Positions 7,141 to 14,574 of a DNA stretch of 20,349 nt are shown in pieces. The stretch spans positions 1 through 20,349 of the forward strand of contig CAKUFI010000047.1 of NCBI GenBank assembly GCA_934647305.1, in the 5' to 3' direction. The notes under the pieces were generated by a model. The model did not search any database. It saw nothing but the letters and a program-made list of their open reading frames with translations, and had not been told where the DNA came from. Positions within the stretch are counted from its first letter, which is position 1. Each line of letters begins with the position of its first letter. Source of the stretch: an uncultured Clostridia bacterium. GTDB lineage: Bacteria > Bacillota > Clostridia > Christensenellales > Aristaeellaceae. Position numbers and translations under genes: made by a program.

Positions 7141-7872
7141 GTGAAATCCCATGAGTTCATGCTGACCGTCGAGGCGGGCAAGCGGCTGATCGCCCGGGGC
7201 CTGCTCGCCGACGCGCAGTTCAAAAAGGCACTCTGCGAGAAGCGGGTGCTGATCGTCGCGGGCACGACAAACGGCTATGTGGCCGAGGCGGTACTTCACG
7301 CGCTGGGCGAGGCGCATCCGTTTGACCGGCAGGCCTTCCGCAGGGGCGTGACCGTCGCGCCCGGCGCAAAGCTGCCCGATGGAACGATGGAGGGCGACCT
7401 GCTGATCGACCATGGACAGGCGGTTTTCGGCCGGGATGTGTTCGAGATTGCGCCCGAGCTGACCGCCGGCGACGTGATTCTCAAGGGCGCGAACGCGGTC
7501 AATGTGCCGCTGGGCGAGGCGGGCGTGCTGATCGGCCACCCTCAGGGCGGCACGATGATTCCCATCACCACCGCGGCCATCGGCAGGCGCGTGCAGGTGA
7601 TCGTGCCGGTGGGACTGGAGAAGCGCGTGGACGCGCCCATCGCCCGCCTGAGCCGCCTGTGCGCGAACGAAGAGGGCACGGGGCCGCGCCTTGCGCCCCT
7701 TGCGGGCCGCGTGTTCACCGAGCTGGACGCGATTGGCGCCCTCACCGGCGCGCAGGCCGAGTTGATTGCCGCCGGCGGCGTGCTGGGCGCGGAAGGGTGC
7801 GCGTACCTGCTGGCGACGGGCACGGACGAGCAGCTCGCCGCGCTGAAGCAGGTTCTGAAGGAAATCGCGTAA
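7141..7872 (+). CDS. Conserved protein of unknown function
   Basis: I do not recognise this 243-residue protein as a named family. It begins with GTG, with GGGAGGGG 8-15 nt upstream, 20 nt after tgt, and ends just before a strong terminator, so it is the last gene of the operon. It is probably soluble: there is no signal peptide or membrane segment. Several Gly-rich turns stand out (IVAGTTNGYVAE, ILKGANAVN, VLIGHPQGGTMIP, IAAGGVLGAEG), which suggests an alpha/beta fold binding a nucleotide, phosphate or sugar; this is inference only. Conservation would be tested by a profile search. Confidence 0.85.
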   Translation: MKSHEFMLTVEAGKRLIARGLLADAQFKKALCEKRVLIVAGTTNGYVAEAVLHALGEAHPFDRQAFRRGVTVAPGAKLPDGTMEGDLLIDHGQAVFGRDVFEIAPELTAGDVILKGANAVNVPLGEAGVLIGHPQGGTMIPITTAAIGRRVQVIVPVGLEKRVDAPIARLSRLCANEEGTGPRLAPLAGRVFTELDAIGALTGAQAELIAAGGVLGAEGCAYLLATGTDEQLAALKQVLKEIA

Positions 7873-7881
7873 AATCCAGTG

Positions 7882-7914
7882 AAAAGAGACAGGACGTTTT
7901 GCCCTGTCTCTTTT
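7882..7914 (+). terminator. Strong terminator of the DUF362-tgt operon
   Basis: AAAAGAGACAGG (7882-7893) pairs perfectly with CCTGTCTCTTTT (7903-7914) around a 9-nt loop; the T-run of the right arm extends by one further T to 7915. It begins 9 nt after the stop codon. The A-run on the left arm would also serve the minus strand, so it may stop transcripts coming from yhaM. Confidence 0.92.
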
Positions 7915-7976
7915 TGTGTGCGAATCATGCCGGTCGGCAGTGCCGACAGAAAATCCGCAAGGAATTCCGCGCCTGT

Positions 7977-8022
7977 GAACCCCACCGCCCGCGCTGCGGG
8001 CACCTCCCCTTTCAGGGGAGGC
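7977..8022 (-). repeat. 46-nt double-hairpin repeat, inverted copy
   Basis: The reverse complement of this block equals 77-122 at 45 of 46 positions. The GCCCGC/GCGGGC and CCTCCCC/GGGGAGG stems are unchanged; the one substitution is in the central loop. In both places it lies immediately beside material belonging to the composite hairpin mosaic, but in opposite orientation to it. Confidence 0.75.
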
Positions 8023-8124
8023 ATAGTCGCGCCGTAAAGGCTCTCCTGAAAGGGGAGCTGTCGCTGAAAGCGACTGAGGGGTTGACAGGCCTGTCGCCGC
8101 TGCCCGGCGGCAGTGCCGACAGGA

Positions 8125-8263
8125 GTTTTCCGGAGAATTCCGGAAAACCGAAGACCTTGGCCGCTTCAATCTATGGCGGCCAATGGTCGTCGAGAGGATG
8201 CGCGGCAGCAAAGCGGCAGTCGGCCCTGCCGACCGGCAGCAAGTGGAACCGGGCACTGCCCGG
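8125..8263 (-). repeat. Composite hairpin element, copy B (3' of yhaM)
   Basis: GTTTTCCGG (8125-8133) pairs with CCGGAAAAC (8140-8148). Then comes the main stem GACCTTGGCCGC (8153-8164) pairing with GCGGCCAA-T-GGTC (8176-8188, one bulged T) around the 11-nt loop TTCAATCTATG. After 30 nt follow GTCGGC-cct-GCCGAC (8219-8233), the linker GGCAGCAAGTGG and CCGGGC-act-GCCCGG (8249-8263). The last hairpin ends 2 nt before the yhaM stop codon as read on the plus strand, so the element forms the start of the yhaM 3' untranslated region. Strand is given for that reading. Confidence 0.82.
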
Positions 8264-8265
8264 GG

Positions 8266-9213
8266 TCAGCCTGCCGGGGTGCTCTTGCGGCGATAGAGCT
8301 TGCGCTCGAGCGACCAGATGCGCTCGGTGAAGCCGCCGGGCTGGGCGCTGCGCAGGGCGTAGTTCATCTCGTACATGCGCGCGTCCATGAGGTCGATTTC
8401 GTGCAGGATTTCGGCCTCGGGGAACATGGGCGGCTTGGGACTGCCGTACTCGGGCAGGTCGTGGTGGGAGAGAATCATGTGGGAGAGCATCAGCTTGAGC
8501 TCCTCGTCCACGCCCACCTCGTCGCAGATGGCCTGAATCTCGCTCACGCCCTCGACCAGGTGGCCCAGCAGCATGCCCTCGACCGTGTAGTCGGTAACCA
8601 CGCCCATCTCGTCGGAGTTCATCTCGCTCATCTTGCACAGGTCGTGCAGGATCACGCCGGCGGCGAGCAGGTCGCTGTCCAGCGTGGGATAGACGGCGCA
8701 GACCGCCTCGGCCAGGCGCAGCATGGTGCTGGTGTGGTGCAGCAGGCCGCCCTTTTCGGCGTGGTGCAGCTTCTGCGCGGCGGGGAAGTACAAAATCGCG
8801 TCCCCGGCCATTTCAAGGCGCTTCGTCACGACCTGGCGCAGGCCCTCGTCCTTCATCTTCGCCACGCGGTCGGTCAGTGCCTTGAGCATGTCCTCGGGCG
8901 GGTAGGGCGCGCAGGGCACGAGCAGGCTCATGTCCACCTGGTCGCGCTCCTCGAGCGGGCGCAGCTTGTCCACGCGCAGCTGCGGGCGGCCGTTGTATTC
9001 CAGCATCATCGCGCGTACCTTGACGACCTGGCCGCACCTGGGCGCGGGGGTGTTTCCGTCCCACATCTTCGCGTTGACCTCGGCGGAAATGTCGGCCAGG
9101 GTCATATCCAGAAACTTGCTTCCGTTGGACGAGGTGCGCTGTTCGCCGCCCTTGACCAGCAGATAGCCTTCGAACATTTGGTTTTTAATCAGGTGAGCCA
9201 GCTGCGTCTGCAT
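8266..9213 (-). CDS. yhaM: 3'-5' exoribonuclease, YhaM family
   Basis: YhaM is a 3'-to-5' exonuclease acting in RNA turnover in Gram-positive bacteria. This 315-residue protein has the expected length, an N-terminal OB-fold region (about residues 12-90, with FLDMTLAD and KVRAMMLEYNGRPQL) and a C-terminal HD domain. HD metal residues can be assigned: His160 (LLHHTSTM), His190-Asp191 (GVILHDLCKM), His218 (GHLVEG), His250-251 (ILSHHDLPEYGSPK) and an Asp near 274-277. The ATG at 9213 has GGAGGG 5 nt upstream; the longer reading to 9282 would cover the promoter. It is probably transcribed alone, divergent from spoIIR and convergent with the tgt operon. Its stop lies 2 nt from composite element B. 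Confidence 0.93.
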   Translation of the reverse strand: MQTQLAHLIKNQMFEGYLLVKGGEQRTSSNGSKFLDMTLADISAEVNAKMWDGNTPAPRCGQVVKVRAMMLEYNGRPQLRVDKLRPLEERDQVDMSLLVPCAPYPPEDMLKALTDRVAKMKDEGLRQVVTKRLEMAGDAILYFPAAQKLHHAEKGGLLHHTSTMLRLAEAVCAVYPTLDSDLLAAGVILHDLCKMSEMNSDEMGVVTDYTVEGMLLGHLVEGVSEIQAICDEVGVDEELKLMLSHMILSHHDLPEYGSPKPPMFPEAEILHEIDLMDARMYEMNYALRSAQPGGFTERIWSLERKLYRRKSTPAG

Positions 9214-9247
9214 AAATTCCCTCCAGAAAATAGAAATGCTTGCTTCT

Positions 9248-9276
9248 ATGATATAACGGCGCGCCCAAAAGATCAA
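9248..9276 (-). promoter_or_regulatory. Probable promoter for yhaM
   Basis: On the minus strand TTGATC (-35, 4 of 6, 9276-9271), a 17-nt spacer and TATCAT (-10, 5 of 6, 9253-9248) lie about 34 nt upstream of the yhaM ATG. Confidence 0.6.
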
Positions 9277-9370
9277 GCGCAAACCGATAAAACCTGCGCC
9301 TCTTCGCGGAATAAAAGGGCGCGAAACGGTTCATGCTGAGTGTATCTTATGAAAAAAGGTGGAGACGGGT

Positions 9371-9907
9371 GTGAAGGTCAGGCGAGTTCTTGCGGCGCTG
9401 ATTCTGGGTGCGTGTCTGCTTCCGGGGCGCGCGCAGGCCTGTGAAACGGGCGAATATGTGCGGCTGCACGTGGTGGCCAGCAGCGACAGCGCGCAGGATC
9501 AGGCGCTCAAACTGTGGGTGCGCGACGGGGTGCGGGCGGTGAGCGCGGCGCTGCTGCGGGACTGCGAAAGCGCGGACGAGGCCTGGGAGACGGTACAGGA
9601 AAACCTGCCGCTACTCGAGGGCACGGCGCGGCTGTTCGCGAGAGTGGGCGGGTTTTCGGGAAAGGTGCAGGCGCAGGCGGGCGAGTTCGAGTTCCCCGAC
9701 CGCGTGTACGCGGGCGAGCTGGTGCCCGCGGGAACCTATCGCGCGGTGCGGGTGGTGCTGGGCGAGGGCGAGGGGCGCAACTGGTGGTGCGTGCTGTATC
9801 CCTCGCTGTGCGTGGATACGGAGACGCCGCCGGTATTTTACAGCGCGATCGGGCGCTGGATGCGCGGCGTCTTTCAGGAGGTGAGCGGGTGGCTGGCAGG
9901 AAACTGA
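9371..9907 (+). CDS. spoIIR: Stage II sporulation protein R
   Basis: SpoIIR is the signal protein secreted from the forespore that triggers processing of pro-sigma-E by SpoIIGA in the mother cell. The 178-residue protein has a short N-terminal signal peptide ending near Ala-Gln-Ala, then the family segments YVRLHVVASSDSAQDQALKL and, late in the protein, LPAGTYRAVRV-like and NWWCVLYPSLC. The length fits a compact SpoIIR. A GTG start at 9371 is chosen because AGGTGGAG lies 6 nt upstream; the GTG at 9359 would sit within that site. Expression in B. subtilis depends on sigma-F; no clear sigma-F site is visible here. The gene overlaps sleB by 19 nt, an unusual pairing of an early sporulation gene with a germination gene. 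Confidence 0.93.
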   Translation: MKVRRVLAALILGACLLPGRAQACETGEYVRLHVVASSDSAQDQALKLWVRDGVRAVSAALLRDCESADEAWETVQENLPLLEGTARLFARVGGFSGKVQAQAGEFEFPDRVYAGELVPAGTYRAVRVVLGEGEGRNWWCVLYPSLCVDTETPPVFYSAIGRWMRGVFQEVSGWLAGN

Positions 9908-10584
9908 GCCGGAGGGCAAAGTGGATTGCGCTGTGCGCGGCGCTGACGGCGCTTCTGGCGCTGTGGGGCGCAGCGCGGGCGGCGGTGGTGCTGGAGGTAG
10001 GCTCGAGCGGCGAAAACGTAGTCAGGGTACAGAAGCGCCTGATCCAGTACGGATACTTAAGCGGCACGGCGGACGGCAAGTACGGCGAGGCGACCCGCGA
10101 CGCGGTGATCTGGTTCCAGAAGCGCAACGGCCTGACCGCCGACGGCCGGGTGGGCGCGAAGACCGCCGCCGCGCTGGGCGTGACGCTGAGCGGCTCCGCG
10201 TCCTCCTCCACGGCGGCCAGCTCGCAGACCAGCGCGAACCAGTACCTGCTGGCACGATTAGTCTATGCCGAGGCGCGCGGCGAGAGCTACAAGGGCAAGG
10301 TGGCGGTAGCCGCGGTGGTGCTCAACCGGGTGCGCTCGTCCAGCTTCCCCAACACGCTTTCGGGCGTGATCTACCAGAGCGGGGCGTTCGAGTCGGTCAC
10401 CAACGGCTCCATCTACAACACCCCGACCGACGACTGCCTGCGCGCCGCCAAGGAGGCCATGAACGGCTGGGATCCCACCGGCGGCTGCCTGTACTTCTAC
10501 AACGCCCGCGACGTCTCCTCCAGCTCCTGGATTCTCACCCGCACCGTGCGCACCGTCATCGGCAATCACTCCTTCGCGACTTGA
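9889..10584 (+). CDS. sleB: Spore cortex-lytic enzyme SleB
   Basis: SleB is a lytic transglycosylase that degrades cortex peptidoglycan during germination. This 231-residue protein has an N-terminal signal or anchor segment (about residues 12-32), a peptidoglycan-binding domain (about 35-98, VGSSGENVVRVQKRLIQYG to GAKTAAALG), a Ser/Thr-rich linker and a hydrolase-2 catalytic domain (about 118-231). The probable catalytic Glu is Glu128 in YAEARGES; NRV, GAFESV and YFYNARD motifs follow. The GTG at 9889 is favoured because a perfect AGGAGGTGA lies at 9876-9884 inside spoIIR, so translation is coupled across a 19-nt overlap. ypeB follows, but after a 235-nt gap with a repeat hairpin. Confidence 0.94.
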   Translation: MAGRKLSRRAKWIALCAALTALLALWGAARAAVVLEVGSSGENVVRVQKRLIQYGYLSGTADGKYGEATRDAVIWFQKRNGLTADGRVGAKTAAALGVTLSGSASSSTAASSQTSANQYLLARLVYAEARGESYKGKVAVAAVVLNRVRSSSFPNTLSGVIYQSGAFESVTNGSIYNTPTDDCLRAAKEAMNGWDPTGGCLYFYNARDVSSSSWILTRTVRTVIGNHSFAT

Positions 10585-10593
10585 GGAGACGTT

Positions 10594-10635
10594 CGAGAGG
10601 CGGCCTTTCTGAGAAAGGCCCCTCTCGAGCTCTCC
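10594..10635 (+). repeat. CTCTCGAGCTCTCC hairpin repeat, copy 3 (between sleB and ypeB)
   Basis: CGAGAGG (10594-10600) pairs with CCTCTCG (10621-10627) and, inside it, GGCCTTTC (10602-10609) pairs perfectly with GAAAGGCC (10613-10620) around TGA, giving 15 pairs with one bulged C. The conserved tail CTCTCGAGCTCTCC closes it. It begins 9 nt after the sleB stop and has no T-run, so it could attenuate or protect transcript ends instead of terminating. The rest of this 235-nt gap holds a weak hairpin (CGCCTTT/AAAGGCG, 10730-10750) and no clear promoter. Confidence 0.72.
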
Positions 10636-10819
10636 CGGAAAGCACTTTGATCCGCGCGGCAAATAACTGGAAAGAGTTGCAGTGCCCCGAATGCAGGGTG
10701 AGTAACAGAATATATTGTTCAAAGGGTGGCGCCTTTTAAAGGGAAAGGCGAGAGCATGAGCGTGAGGAATATGCCTTCCCGGCGTTCTCCCCCAATCGCT
10801 CCAATGGAGGTTTATGGCT

Positions 10820-12124
10820 ATGAACAGAAAAGGCTGGCGTCCCGCCTGGTTCCTGAGCGTGCTGCTGGCGCTGAGCATCGCCTTTGCGGCGACGCAGGTC
10901 TGCCGCGTGAAGGCGCTGGAGAATCAGGTGGGCGCGGAGTACCAGCGCGCCTTTTATGAGACGGTCGAGCTGGTGGAGGGCATGGAAAGCGACCTGGAGA
11001 AGCTGATGGTGACCGCGTCGGGCGCGCAGGAGCAGAAGCTGCTGGGCGAAATCACCCGCCAGGCGCAGAGCATGCAGGTGAACCTTTCTTCGCTGCCGGC
11101 CGATCTGCCGGTGGTCAGCGGCTCGATCAAGTTTGTCAACCAGGTGGGCGACTTCTGCCGCACGCTGGACAACCGCCTGAGCGCGGGCGGCGCGATCGGC
11201 GAGGCGGACGGCGAGACGCTGTCCGCGCTGCTGAGCGCCTGCGCCGAGCTCAAGGCGCAGCTGAACGAGATGGCGGCGGGCCTGAACACGGGCGCTCAGG
11301 TATTGACCCGCCGGGTGGACGCGGTGTCCCTGAACGACACCCAGCCGGCCGAGTCGCTGGTGACCTTCCCCACGCTGCTCTACGACGGCCCGTTTTCCGA
11401 CGGCCGCGACACGGACGGCCTGATCGCCCTGGACGAGACGCCCTGCGACTCGGCAGAGGCGCTTGAAAAGGCGAAATCGTTCATCGGCGAGGATCGGGTC
11501 AGCCGCGCCTTCCTGACCGGAGAGGGCGAAACGCCGGTGCCGGTCTGGGAGATCACCTGCTTCACCGACGACGGCATCCTGGTGCTGGCCGTGACCAAGC
11601 AGGGCGGCGCGGTGGTGTACATGCTGTGCGAGAGCGGCGTGGAGCGCGCCCAGTACACGGCGGCGGGCGCGATCGACCTGGCGCAGATCTTCCTTAAGCA
11701 GCAGGGCTTCGGGCTGATGGAGGTCAGCTACTGGCTGGCCGACGAGGGACGGGTCATCGTCAACTTCGCCGCGCGGCAGGACGGCGTGATCCTCTATCCC
11801 GACCTGATCAAGGTGCAGATGTCGCTGGCGACCGGGCGCGTGATCGGCTTCGAGGCGCTCAACTACCTGTCCAGTCACCGCACGCGCGAGGATCTGACCC
11901 CCGAGCTGACCGAGGAGCAGGCCCGCGAGCGCCTGAGCCCGCACCTGACCTGCGACAAGGCGCGCCTGTGCGTGATCCCGCTCGAGACCGGCGAGGCGCT
12001 GTGCTACGAGTGCCACACCCGCCTGGGCGAGGCCGAGTTCCTGATCTATATCGACGCGCGCACCGGCGACGAGCGGCAGATCTACAAGGTCATCTCGGAC
12101 GAGGGCGGCACGCTGGTCGTTTAG
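10820..12124 (+). CDS. ypeB: Germination protein YpeB
   Basis: YpeB is the partner that SleB needs for assembly and stability in the spore. This protein (434 residues from ATG 10820) has an N-terminal membrane anchor (about residues 6-26), a long helical region with the YpeB-like segment SIKFVNQVGDFCRTL, and C-terminal PepSY/YPEB-like repeats rich in mixed beta strands (VPVWEITCF, ALCYECHTRLGEAEFLIYIDA). GGAGG at 10806-10810 lies 9 nt from ATG 10820 but only 3 nt from ATG 10814, so the later start is preferred; the choice changes two residues only. It follows sleB as in Bacillus and Clostridium, but with a longer gap. Confidence 0.92.
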   Translation: MNRKGWRPAWFLSVLLALSIAFAATQVCRVKALENQVGAEYQRAFYETVELVEGMESDLEKLMVTASGAQEQKLLGEITRQAQSMQVNLSSLPADLPVVSGSIKFVNQVGDFCRTLDNRLSAGGAIGEADGETLSALLSACAELKAQLNEMAAGLNTGAQVLTRRVDAVSLNDTQPAESLVTFPTLLYDGPFSDGRDTDGLIALDETPCDSAEALEKAKSFIGEDRVSRAFLTGEGETPVPVWEITCFTDDGILVLAVTKQGGAVVYMLCESGVERAQYTAAGAIDLAQIFLKQQGFGLMEVSYWLADEGRVIVNFAARQDGVILYPDLIKVQMSLATGRVIGFEALNYLSSHRTREDLTPELTEEQARERLSPHLTCDKARLCVIPLETGEALCYECHTRLGEAEFLIYIDARTGDERQIYKVISDEGGTLVV

Positions 12125-12178
12125 CGCCCGCCGCAGCGGGCGAACTGGGGAGGTTCCGCTTCGCTTCACGCTCCCCAG
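12125..12178 (+). repeat. Two adjacent hairpins after ypeB
   Basis: CGCCCGC-cgca-GCGGGCG (12125-12142) starts directly after the ypeB stop codon, and CTGGGGAG (12145-12152) pairs with CTCCCCAG (12171-12178). There is no T-run. They may end or protect the sleB-ypeB transcript; they resemble the other palindromic modules in this window. Confidence 0.6.
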
Positions 12179-12239
12179 ACCCCACCGAAGGAACTCTGCT
12201 CGCGCTCCGTATCGACGAGCTGAAAAAGCGCTTCGGCAC

Positions 12240-12268
12240 TTTACTTTCGCCGAAATGTAGCGTATAAT
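12240..12268 (+). promoter_or_regulatory. Promoter for the glycoside hydrolase gene
   Basis: TTTACT (-35, 4 of 6, 12240-12245), a 17-nt spacer and TATAAT (-10, perfect, 12263-12268) lie 39 nt upstream of the ATG at 12308, which has GAGGAGGT 8 nt upstream. Confidence 0.72.
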
Positions 12269-12307
12269 GAAAATACTTTCAAGAACAAATCGAGGAGGTA
12301 CACACCT

Positions 12308-14383
12308 ATGCGATCAGTCTGTGTCCGGCAGGAGCATGGCAGTCCCGCCCTGTACGTCGACGGCGTGAAGACCCTTCCCATACTCTACGGCCTGAGCGAC
12401 ATTCCCGGCTCGCGCACGAATACCGCGCAGGCGCAGAAGAACATCCGGCAGTTCGCCGAGCAGGGCATCCACCTGGTCACGGCGGACACCGAGCTGAGAC
12501 TGGGCTGGCACAAGGTTTCGCCCTTCGAGTGGGAGCCGCTTCAGGAGGAAATCGCGGGCGCGATGCAGGCCGACCCGCAGACGCGGGTGCTGCTCCGCCT
12601 GCACGTGAACCCGCCCTACTGGTGGATGCGCGACAACCCCGACGAGATGGTGATTTACAAGGATCAGCCCGGCCTGGACGACGGCGAGACGCAGCGCCTG
12701 ATTCGCGACGACCACCTGCACCGCATGCGCGTGAGCCTGGCCTCCGAGAAGTGGCTGCACGACGCGGGCGAGTGCCTGAAGCAGTTCTGCCGGCAGGTCT
12801 GGAACACCGCCGAGGGCGAGGCCGTGCTGGGCATCCAGGTGGCCTGCGGCGTGAACGGCGAGTGGCACCAGTGGGGGTGCGACTGCTCAAAGCCCATGAA
12901 GGCGCGCTTTCACCGGCTGCTGCGCGAGAAGTACGGCACGAACGAGGCGCTGCAGGCGGCCTGGGGCGACCCCACGGTCACCCTGGACGACGCGCCCTTT
13001 AACCCCGACACCGATCAGCCGGGCGACGACGGCATCTTCCGCGACCCGGTGCGCTCCCGCCGCATCATGGACGCGCAGGAGTGCGTGCAGATCAGCGTGA
13101 CCGACGCGATACTCTACTTCTGCAAAATCGTCAAGGAAAACTGGGGGCGCCCGGTGCTGGCCGGCACGTTCTACGGCTACTACCTGGGCACCGGCGGGGA
13201 CGGCATGCCCATCGGCGGGCACCTGTTCCCGGACAAGCTGTACGAGGCGCGCGAGTACGTCGACTTCCTGTGCGGCCCGTTCCCCTACATGGAGAACCGC
13301 AGGCCGGACGGCGTGCCCATGTCCCGCGCGCTGATCGAGTCCAACCGGCTGCGCGGCATGCTGTGGCTGACCGAGATGGACCAGCACCCGGCGGGTACCG
13401 AGGACTACATCGGCGGCGACCCGAACCGCATGGACGAGACCATCGCCCAGCTGCGCAGGAATACGCTGCTGCCGCTCCTGGCGGGCGAGGGTCTGTGGTT
13501 TTATGATCACCGCCTGATTCCGCGCTTTGTCGGGCCGGACAGTCATAATCCCTACGCCGGGTCGATCTACCGCAAGACCGGCTGGTGGGACAACCCGACG
13601 CTGCTTAAGGAAATCCACTCGCTGTACGAGCTTGCCGAGAGGCACCTGCTTGGCGCCTATCGCCCGGCGGCCGACGTGCTCGTGGTGTACAATCCGCAGG
13701 TGCACTATGCCTTCTCCCGCTTCATCGACGACGACTATCACCAGCACGAGGCCTTCAGCCGGAGCGGCGCGGTCTACGACTGCATCTACCTGAACGAGCT
13801 GGAAATCGCCCAGATGGAGCGCTACCGCTGCGTGATCTTCCCCAACGCCTACCGCCTGACCCCCGAGCAGCGCGACATGATCCGCCGCCGCACCCAGGGC
13901 AAACAGGTGATCTGGATGTACGCGGCCGGCTTCTCGGACGACAAGACACTGTCCGAGGACAACATCCGCGATCTGACCGGCATTTCTGTGCGCCGCACGG
14001 AGAACGCCTACGCCTACCGGACGCTTGCGCCGCTGCCTGAGGCTGAGGTAACCTACCGCCGCACCGACTTCACGCCGCTGTTCGCCGTGGACGACCCCGA
14101 GGCGCAGCCGCTGGCCCGGTACGCCGACGGAAGCTGCGCCGCCGCACGCAAGGGCGATACCTGGTACTTTGCCCTGCCGCGCCTGAACGCCGACATCCTG
14201 CGCTATATCCTGCGCGAGGCCGGGGCGCACATCTACTGCGACGCGGGCGACCCCATCATTGCGGGCGCGGGGGTGGTCGCGATCAATTCCTTCGAGGGCG
14301 GACACCGCGAGGTCACCCTCAGGGACGGCCGCCGCGTCGAGCTCGACCTGCCGCCGCTGACAACGCATATTATCGAGGAATAA
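12308..14383 (+). CDS. Clan GH-A glycoside hydrolase, GH42-like (putative beta-galactosidase)
   Basis: The 691-residue protein has the outline of a GH42-like enzyme: an N-terminal TIM barrel (about residues 15-410), a Rossmann-like domain similar to the beta-galactosidase trimerisation domain (about 450-590, VLVVYNP, CVIFPNAYRLTPEQRDMI, KQVIWMYAAG) and a small C-terminal beta domain ending in TTHIIEE. The likely acid/base is Glu185 in GVNGEWHQWG, which departs from the usual Asn-Glu pair by a Gly before Glu. The likely nucleophile is Glu356 in WLTEMDQH. There is no signal peptide, so it works on imported oligosaccharides or glycosides. It is a single gene with its own promoter and terminator. 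The substrate and exact GH family are uncertain. Confidence 0.82.
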   Translation: MRSVCVRQEHGSPALYVDGVKTLPILYGLSDIPGSRTNTAQAQKNIRQFAEQGIHLVTADTELRLGWHKVSPFEWEPLQEEIAGAMQADPQTRVLLRLHVNPPYWWMRDNPDEMVIYKDQPGLDDGETQRLIRDDHLHRMRVSLASEKWLHDAGECLKQFCRQVWNTAEGEAVLGIQVACGVNGEWHQWGCDCSKPMKARFHRLLREKYGTNEALQAAWGDPTVTLDDAPFNPDTDQPGDDGIFRDPVRSRRIMDAQECVQISVTDAILYFCKIVKENWGRPVLAGTFYGYYLGTGGDGMPIGGHLFPDKLYEAREYVDFLCGPFPYMENRRPDGVPMSRALIESNRLRGMLWLTEMDQHPAGTEDYIGGDPNRMDETIAQLRRNTLLPLLAGEGLWFYDHRLIPRFVGPDSHNPYAGSIYRKTGWWDNPTLLKEIHSLYELAERHLLGAYRPAADVLVVYNPQVHYAFSRFIDDDYHQHEAFSRSGAVYDCIYLNELEIAQMERYRCVIFPNAYRLTPEQRDMIRRRTQGKQVIWMYAAGFSDDKTLSEDNIRDLTGISVRRTENAYAYRTLAPLPEAEVTYRRTDFTPLFAVDDPEAQPLARYADGSCAAARKGDTWYFALPRLNADILRYILREAGAHIYCDAGDPIIAGAGVVAINSFEGGHREVTLRDGRRVELDLPPLTTHIIEE

Positions 14384-14387
14384 CACA

Positions 14388-14417
14388 AAGAGCCGTTTCG
14401 AATATGAAACGGCTCTT
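14388..14417 (+). terminator. Hairpin terminator after the glycoside hydrolase gene
   Basis: AAGAGCCGTTTC (14388-14399) pairs perfectly with GAAACGGCTCTT (14406-14417) around 6 nt, 4 nt after the stop codon. No proper T-run follows. A second hairpin, GCTTGTC/GACAAGC, lies directly behind it (about 14420-14444) around an A/T-rich loop. Confidence 0.7.
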
Positions 14418-14574
14418 CAGCTTGTCGAAAAAATTTTGACAAGCAGGTGGATGGGGAAGCGCGCTCCCCTCCGCCAGGTGCCGCGCCTCAAATCTGTGAT
14501 TTGAGCCGTCGGCAGTTTTGCTCAAGGCGAAGGCTGAAAACCCAAATGGTTTTCAGCCTTCCTGCCCCCTCACA

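Larger units (their letters stand above)
7915..8265. other. Gene-free gap made of palindromic repeats
   Basis: No gene is credible here. In order the gap holds GTCGGC-agt-GCCGAC (7933-7947); AAAATCCGCAAGGAA (7950-7964), resembling the right flank of the CTAAAGG nested hairpin; the inverted 46-nt block (7977-8022); CTCTCC/GGGGAG (8041-8057) and GTCGC-tgaaa-GCGAC (8060-8074); the 12-nt palindrome GACAGGCCTGTC (8084-8095); CCTGTCG (8090-8096) pairing with CGACAGG (8117-8123); and composite element copy B (8125-8263). Confidence 0.7.

Noticed and set aside
7977..8022. The inverted 46-nt copies as ends of one transposon
   Set aside because: They bracket 7.9 kb of ordinary genes with no transposase, and no target duplications were seen.
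8113..9339. Plus-strand open frame of about 400 codons opposite yhaM
   Set aside because: Antisense shadow; yhaM on the minus strand has clear OB and HD motifs, a ribosome site and a promoter.
9359..9361. GTG at 9359 as the spoIIR start
   Set aside because: It lies inside the AGGTGGAG ribosome site that serves the GTG at 9371.
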